Source of the DNA: Rhynchonema sp. JSB1_4
Lineage: Eukaryota; Nematoda; Chromadorea; Monhysterida; Xyalidae
NCBI GenBank assembly: GCA_030248065.1
Contig: JASAMV010006835.1
Coordinates: 1 to 64,000, forward strand
Direction: 5' to 3'
Length of the DNA stretch: 64,000 bases
Part shown: piece after piece, positions 60,701 to 64,000 of the stretch
Numbering within the stretch: the first letter of the stretch is position 1
Layout of the letters: each line of letters starts with the position of its first letter
Translations under genes and position numbers: made by a program
Notes under the pieces: model-generated
Seen by the model: the letters and a program-made list of their open reading frames with translations, nothing else
Told to the model about the DNA's origin: nothing
The model's database searches: none

Positions 60701-63700
60701 TTCGAGGGCTTGTCGACGACATCCACGTGCCCTTTGATGAGCCACTGCGAATCCACGTACAAACACGTGCGCAACCGGCCGTCCGCCATTTCACATGGTT
60801 CATCAGCGGATTTGAGGTTCGCGCTGGTCGCGACGTGAAAATGGAGGTCAGGGAGAACGAGTGTGTGATCAGATTCGATCGACCGAAAACCGGTGAATAC
60901 AAAGTGGTGGCGACGAACGAAGTCGGCAGTGCGCACAACAGTGCACATATTTATGTGGAAGGTATGGATGGCCGGGGGGGGGTCGGGGTACAGATAATCT
61001 TTCTGTGGCGTTAGTTGTCGGGAAAAATAGTGAATTGCTGTGCGAAATATAGAAAAGTCAAGAACCGCTTGCGATCTTGTCTTGCACTGTGATGTGTCAT
61101 TCCGGTTAACAGTGACCTGACAAATACAAATACGCTGGAAAATAAATTCGAGTCGTCTTGATGTGCTAAAAACGGATGTGTGCAGTGCACCAAACAACAC
61201 ACTGACCGAATGTGTGTCACATTTACAGAGCCGACGCGCGCTCCACCCCCAACCACGGGAGCAATCGACATTGCCGAAGAGTCAGTGGTGTCCACCGTCA
61301 GCACAGTGGTCGGCAACCCGCCGATGTTTCAACGTGCTCTACCCGACACCATTGATGTCGACTTGAACAGTGGCGCACTGTGTTTGAGACTGAAAGTCAC
61401 TTTACCAATTGATGAGGTTCGATTTTGGTTTCTGAGGTTACGCTGACAATCAGGTCAAAACGTGGTGATTGTGGCTTTGGCGTTATGTGACTATTTTGTA
61501 TTGAGAATGGAGATTTAGTGATGCTGCTGTGATTTCGATCAGTGCACGAATCGTTCAAACAACTTTTATGCCCGTCGGAATTATTGGCATCTGCAAAGTT
61601 CAAAACATAATTCAACACAAAAAGCCGCGCCTACCCCATTAAGGCCTAACTATACTTCGTTCTCTCAGAGAACAAAGAACAAATTCTCGCGCGCTGATTG
61701 GCTGTTGAACATACGTGGACCAATCAGCGCGCGAGAATTTGTTCTTTGTTCTCTGAGAGAACGAAGTATAGTTAGGCCTTTAAACCCTTGTTATCAACGC
61801 CATAGACTTGCTTCGGAAATATCAAACTTGAACACGCTTTGTGACTACCCAATTAGCTGATGTTTCAGCTGCAATTCTACATTGACGGACGTCGGCTGGC
61901 AGGTGGACCCGACCATTGTACATTCTCATTGACAGAGGACGGCAGTGCAACCCTGATTATCAGGCACAAACGGTTGCAAAAGTTGAAAACTGGATCACAA
62001 TTGAGAGCCGTGGCGATAAATCGATTTGGTCACGCGATTTCGATTGGAAATGTTCGAATTATGAGTGAGCGAATAGTTTTGAGTTAAAACCAAATCAACG
62101 GATGGGATAGGTCGATCCGATCTTATTTGATCATTAAGTTCGATCTCGGTCTCAGTTTTTTAATATATTCCGACTCATACTCCCATTTTCAGCGACTACC
62201 CCAATGCCGTCAATAGCGTCTCCAATTCTGACGCCCCTGCCTGCGCCCCAAGATGTACAATTGAGTCCAGCACCCAAACTGCACGGTCACGCACCGCGGT
62301 TCGTCAAAGCTCCGCCGCCAGAGTTTGTGTTCTCAATGAGCACCACCGCGGTGCACCTCGAAGCTCAAGTGCAGGCCGAACCGATCGCAACATTCTCCTG
62401 GCATCGAAGCGGCTTCGAACTTCGCCCCAGCCCACCAAATGTTTCAATCCACAGTGACGCACCAAACAGATCCGTGCTGGTGCTTAGCGGTTCCATAACC
62501 CCGGGACAGTACAAAGTGATGGCGCACAACAAGTTCGGTCATGTGATGACCACGTGCAATGTTGTGAGACGACTCGAACCCCAACCGCCCCCACGACCCC
62601 CTGAACCCATCCCCTTGCCCCCGGCGGTGCTAATGGCGCCGGTTTTTCGTTCAACCCCACTACCTGAAATCTTTCACCCCTCCGATTCCGAGTATGAAAC
62701 GTCATACCTAGTCGAAACCCCGTCCATAAATTTACCCCCGAAATTCAAACACGAACTTCTGGACATCGAGACCGAACTCTATGGACGAGCTGTGTTTTCC
62801 GTTGAAGTTACCGAAGAATCGGGCCCATGTCTGTTCAATTGGTCGATTGAAGACACTCAGATTGAAACATCAGACCACATGGCCATGACCTTCACGGAGA
62901 CACAAGGCGGCAGGCGATCAGTACTTGTTGTCAACAAGTTGATACCCCAACTGACCGGCACTGTGACGGTGACTGCCAAGAACGAGCACGGATTCTGTAA
63001 ATCAAGTGCAACGCTCGAATTGAGAGGTATATTGGTTTGCAGATTTTAACGCAAACTGTTGGAACAATTTTTCCTGAAGTCACATAGTCCTGAGTATGTA
63101 GAGTAAAGAGTTCTACCGCTCTGGCGTGCGTGTGTTGGCAAGTCAGGGCAACTACATCGAGTAGAACCGCAAACCTAAGGCAGAGGGTGGGTGGGTGGGG
63201 CACAGCCGAAAACTTTCTGAGTCACCTGGTACATTTTACTCTGTTGAACGCACAGTTTATTTCTAAGCTCCAATTCATTCAGAACAACCGCCCATCTTCA
63301 CCATGCCAATGTTGTCAACGACTGTGGTCGAAAAGTCCAGTGTTCGTCTGTTGTGTCGACTTCTGGGCCACCCTAAGCCCACAGTGCAATGGTTCAAGGA
63401 TGGTCGTCCGTATCACGCAGAACAGCAAAGAAACATCACAGTTTCTGAGGTTTTGATTTTTTTATTAGTTTTAAAAAGGTAAACATTTTCCCAAATGAGG
63501 TATTTTTCAGCTGGAGGGTGGCGTTTGCCAATTGCTGATTCCACAAGCGTCACATCACGATGCTGGTGAATACGTTTGTGAGGCCACAAATCGGCTGGGC
63601 ACGGCGCGCACCGCTGCCGTTGTGGACGTTCAGGTTACTGTTTTGGCGGATTTCATTGAGATTTTATGTTTTGCAACCCAGAAACGCACAGCTGGAAGTC

Positions 63701-63941
63701 CACACCACGCAAGTAAAGAAGCCACTGATTTAATCGAATATGACATCGCACTGGTTTAAATTCTTTGACGCGCACTTGAAAAATTGGGACATTAAAAAAT
63801 CAGTTTACCATTCAGATGTTGGCGCCACAGCTTCGTCAACCTCCGACCACATTTGGTGTGCATCGCGTGCCAATGGAAAAGGGCGCTGCACCCACACAGC
63901 TCACACCGTTGCAGGACATAACGTGTGACGAACAGCAACAG
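45745..63941 (+). CDS. ttn-1: Titin-like protein, at least 51 exons, 3' end outside window
   Basis: This Ig-repeat protein follows kettin on the same strand and is probably a sarcomeric spring or scaffold like nematode TTN-1 or the distal part of fly sallimus. The chosen start ATG at 45745 gives MYRPRRITTPAFSEHASDWT and leads into the first Ig. The reading frame is also open upstream to a TGTAAG at 45736 in the phase needed to join kettin at 44221, so this may be an internal exon. About 17 Ig domains, a two-Ig super-repeat, a tandem Pro/Glu/Val exon array and Pro-rich linkers are present. All junctions are in frame except the one between 54083 and the exon ending at 54395. No kinase or fibronectin III domain occurs before the window ends. 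The symbol is by resemblance only. Confidence 0.82.
50340..51015. repeat. Intronic tandem repeat, four copies of 155-218 bp
   Basis: Copies begin near 50345, 50539, 50757 and 50912 inside the 765-nt intron 50298-51062. Shared words include TTTGGATTAGCATGTTCGT, CAAAATAATCAAGTTT, TTTTCATGAAA and GCAAGTCAAGAAT. The third copy lacks the block with TATTTTATTGGCC and is shorter. Copies 2 to 4 are clearly closer to each other than to copy 1. The repeat is AT-rich and non-coding. Confidence 0.85.
51954..54969 (+). CDS. ttn-1: Titin-like exons 20-28: more Ig domains with Pro-rich hinges
   Basis: Exons are 51954-52161, 52226-52458, 52683-52825, 53187-53291, 53360-53631, 53863-54083, about 54204-54395, 54459-54616 and 54837-54969. 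Four Ig domains are visible: PPTFTHEVPCLTVKQGDSA, PPVFTRPLQKSTSVIEGRT, the one starting PPIWVHPLPDF, and PPKFIVVVPDEIRVQQGQG. They are separated by Pro/Lys/Glu hinges such as PQRPRPPTPPKPIVYEQ. The exon ending at 54395 reads well (PPAVVHEPPPLPKPKPIKPK), but no acceptor gives the phase required after 54083. Either a tiny exon was missed or one base is wrong or lost here. Confidence 0.78.
55062..59081 (+). CDS. ttn-1: Titin-like exon array: alternating A and B repeat exons
   Basis: A Pro-rich exon (55062-55361) and a first B-like exon (55437-55595) open the array. A exons are 55689-55930, 56207-56448, 56755-56996, 57279-57520, 58055-58296 and 58840-59081, all exactly 242 nt. B exons are 56021-56147 and 56535-56661 (127 nt each), then 57066-57189, 57775-57898 and 58529-58652 (124 nt each). 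A exons encode about 81 residues with EQTRxxEAExxRPLVxLQAP, RKxPxxxxxGxILV and GATVVEETVVENVQEIVE. B exons encode about 42 residues rich in Pro with QARKLHSA or TKKMYTP. A starts in phase 1 and ends in phase 0, and B does the reverse, so whole A-B pairs can be duplicated or skipped in frame. No known domain was recognised; the content suggests an elastic, disordered spring. Confidence 0.85.
59309..60476 (+). CDS. ttn-1: Titin-like Pro/Gln/Thr-rich linker exons
   Basis: Exons are 59309-60101, 60171-60293 and 60364-60476. The 793-nt exon replaces the B exon expected after the sixth A exon. It starts with QRSFTSSLASAFQKRDVTPM and continues as a low-complexity Pro/Ala/Thr/Glu sequence (for example PVAAKPYPAPTVIPIQTE). 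It then turns into an Arg/Glu/Gln/Ser-rich, possibly helical stretch (SKKIVSRDAHLTYQEQRAEE). The next two exons are Arg/Pro-rich. No domain was recognised. By position this is an extensible or docking segment before the next Ig domains. Confidence 0.8.
60667..63941 (+). CDS. ttn-1: Titin-like distal Ig exons
   Basis: Exons are 60667-60961, 61229-61416, 61869-62064, 62193-63026, 63283-63449, 63511-63633 and 63816-63941. Five Ig domains are visible. They begin QPVFIRGLVDDIHVPFDEP, PPMFQRALPDTIDVDLNSG, APRFVKAPPPEFVFSMSTT, PPKFKHELLDIETELYG and PPIFTMPMLSTTVVEKSS. The last is a canonical I-set domain (VRLLCRLLGHPKPTVQWFKD, AGEYVCEATNRLG). The 834-nt exon holds two Ig domains separated by a Pro-rich hinge. 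Several of the earlier domains lack the canonical Cys pair, as in the two-Ig super-repeat. The final exon ends at a GTGCGC donor at 63942, so the gene continues to the right. Confidence 0.84.
61641..61780. mobile_element. Perfect 61-bp inverted repeat (foldback element)
   Basis: Arms 61641-61701 and 61720-61780 are exact reverse complements of 61 bp each, with an 18-bp loop (61702-61719). The outer ends read AAGGCCTAACTATACTTCG and its complement. ATT before and TAAA after the element may be remains of a TTAA- or TA-type target duplication. The perfect arms suggest recent insertion. It lies in the titin-like intron 61417-61868 and does not resemble the 3639 and 20180 elements. Confidence 0.9.
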
Positions 63942-64000
63942 GTGCGCACGGCAATGGATCAATGTTTCGTTCGTTCTCACTAACGTCTTGCGTTGAGACC

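Noticed and set aside
1..64000. CRISPR arrays, operons or bacterial defence genes
   Set aside because: No short spaced direct repeats or prokaryotic gene organisation are present. The window is intron-rich eukaryotic DNA.

Overview
The window looks like nuclear DNA of a nematode. Introns are mostly short and end in TTTCAG-type acceptors, and most of the window is one giant muscle locus whose protein sequence matches invertebrate kettin/titin (the sallimus, ketn-1 and ttn-1 family). Three introns start with GC instead of GT, and a four-helix membrane protein of a nematode-type family lies at the left edge. A plant-parasitic (tylenchid) nematode would fit, but the sequence does not prove it. 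No prokaryotic features are present.

Left part (1-12 kb). This holds a minus-strand multi-pass membrane protein cut by the window edge, a plus-strand phospholipid scramblase whose C-terminal part is missing, and a possible small minus-strand membrane protein. An intronless 665-codon minus-strand ORF of unknown function follows, with decayed ORF fragments next to it. Repeats include a GATCTCG-rich patch, a tandem repeat of about 95 bp, a tRNA-like sequence and a foldback element with a second copy at 20.2 kb.

Middle (12.0-44.3 kb). I could join 109 plus-strand exons in frame into a kettin of about 4,976 residues. It starts with five Ig domains separated by charged and Gln-rich linkers. About 25 kettin-type Ig repeats follow, most preceded by a linker with a D-T-Q-H-P...R-I-x-x-L-E signature. 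A Lys/Pro/Glu-rich spring-like and coiled segment comes next, then four more Ig domains. The stop is at 44266-44268 and an AATAAA lies at 44883.

Right part (45.7-64 kb). A second plus-strand, titin-like gene, or the 3' part of one sallimus-like transcription unit, has at least 51 exons and runs off the right edge. It carries a two-Ig super-repeat, a striking tandem array of alternating 242-nt and 124/127-nt Pro/Glu/Val-rich exons, Pro-rich linkers and more Ig domains. One junction (54083 to about 54204) could not be put in frame.

The most unusual signal is an exact 10-mer, TGATGTTTCA or its reverse complement, found 30 times by eye, all between 14.4 and 62.9 kb. Twenty-three copies are intronic and nearly all of these lie within about 20 nt of a splice site.
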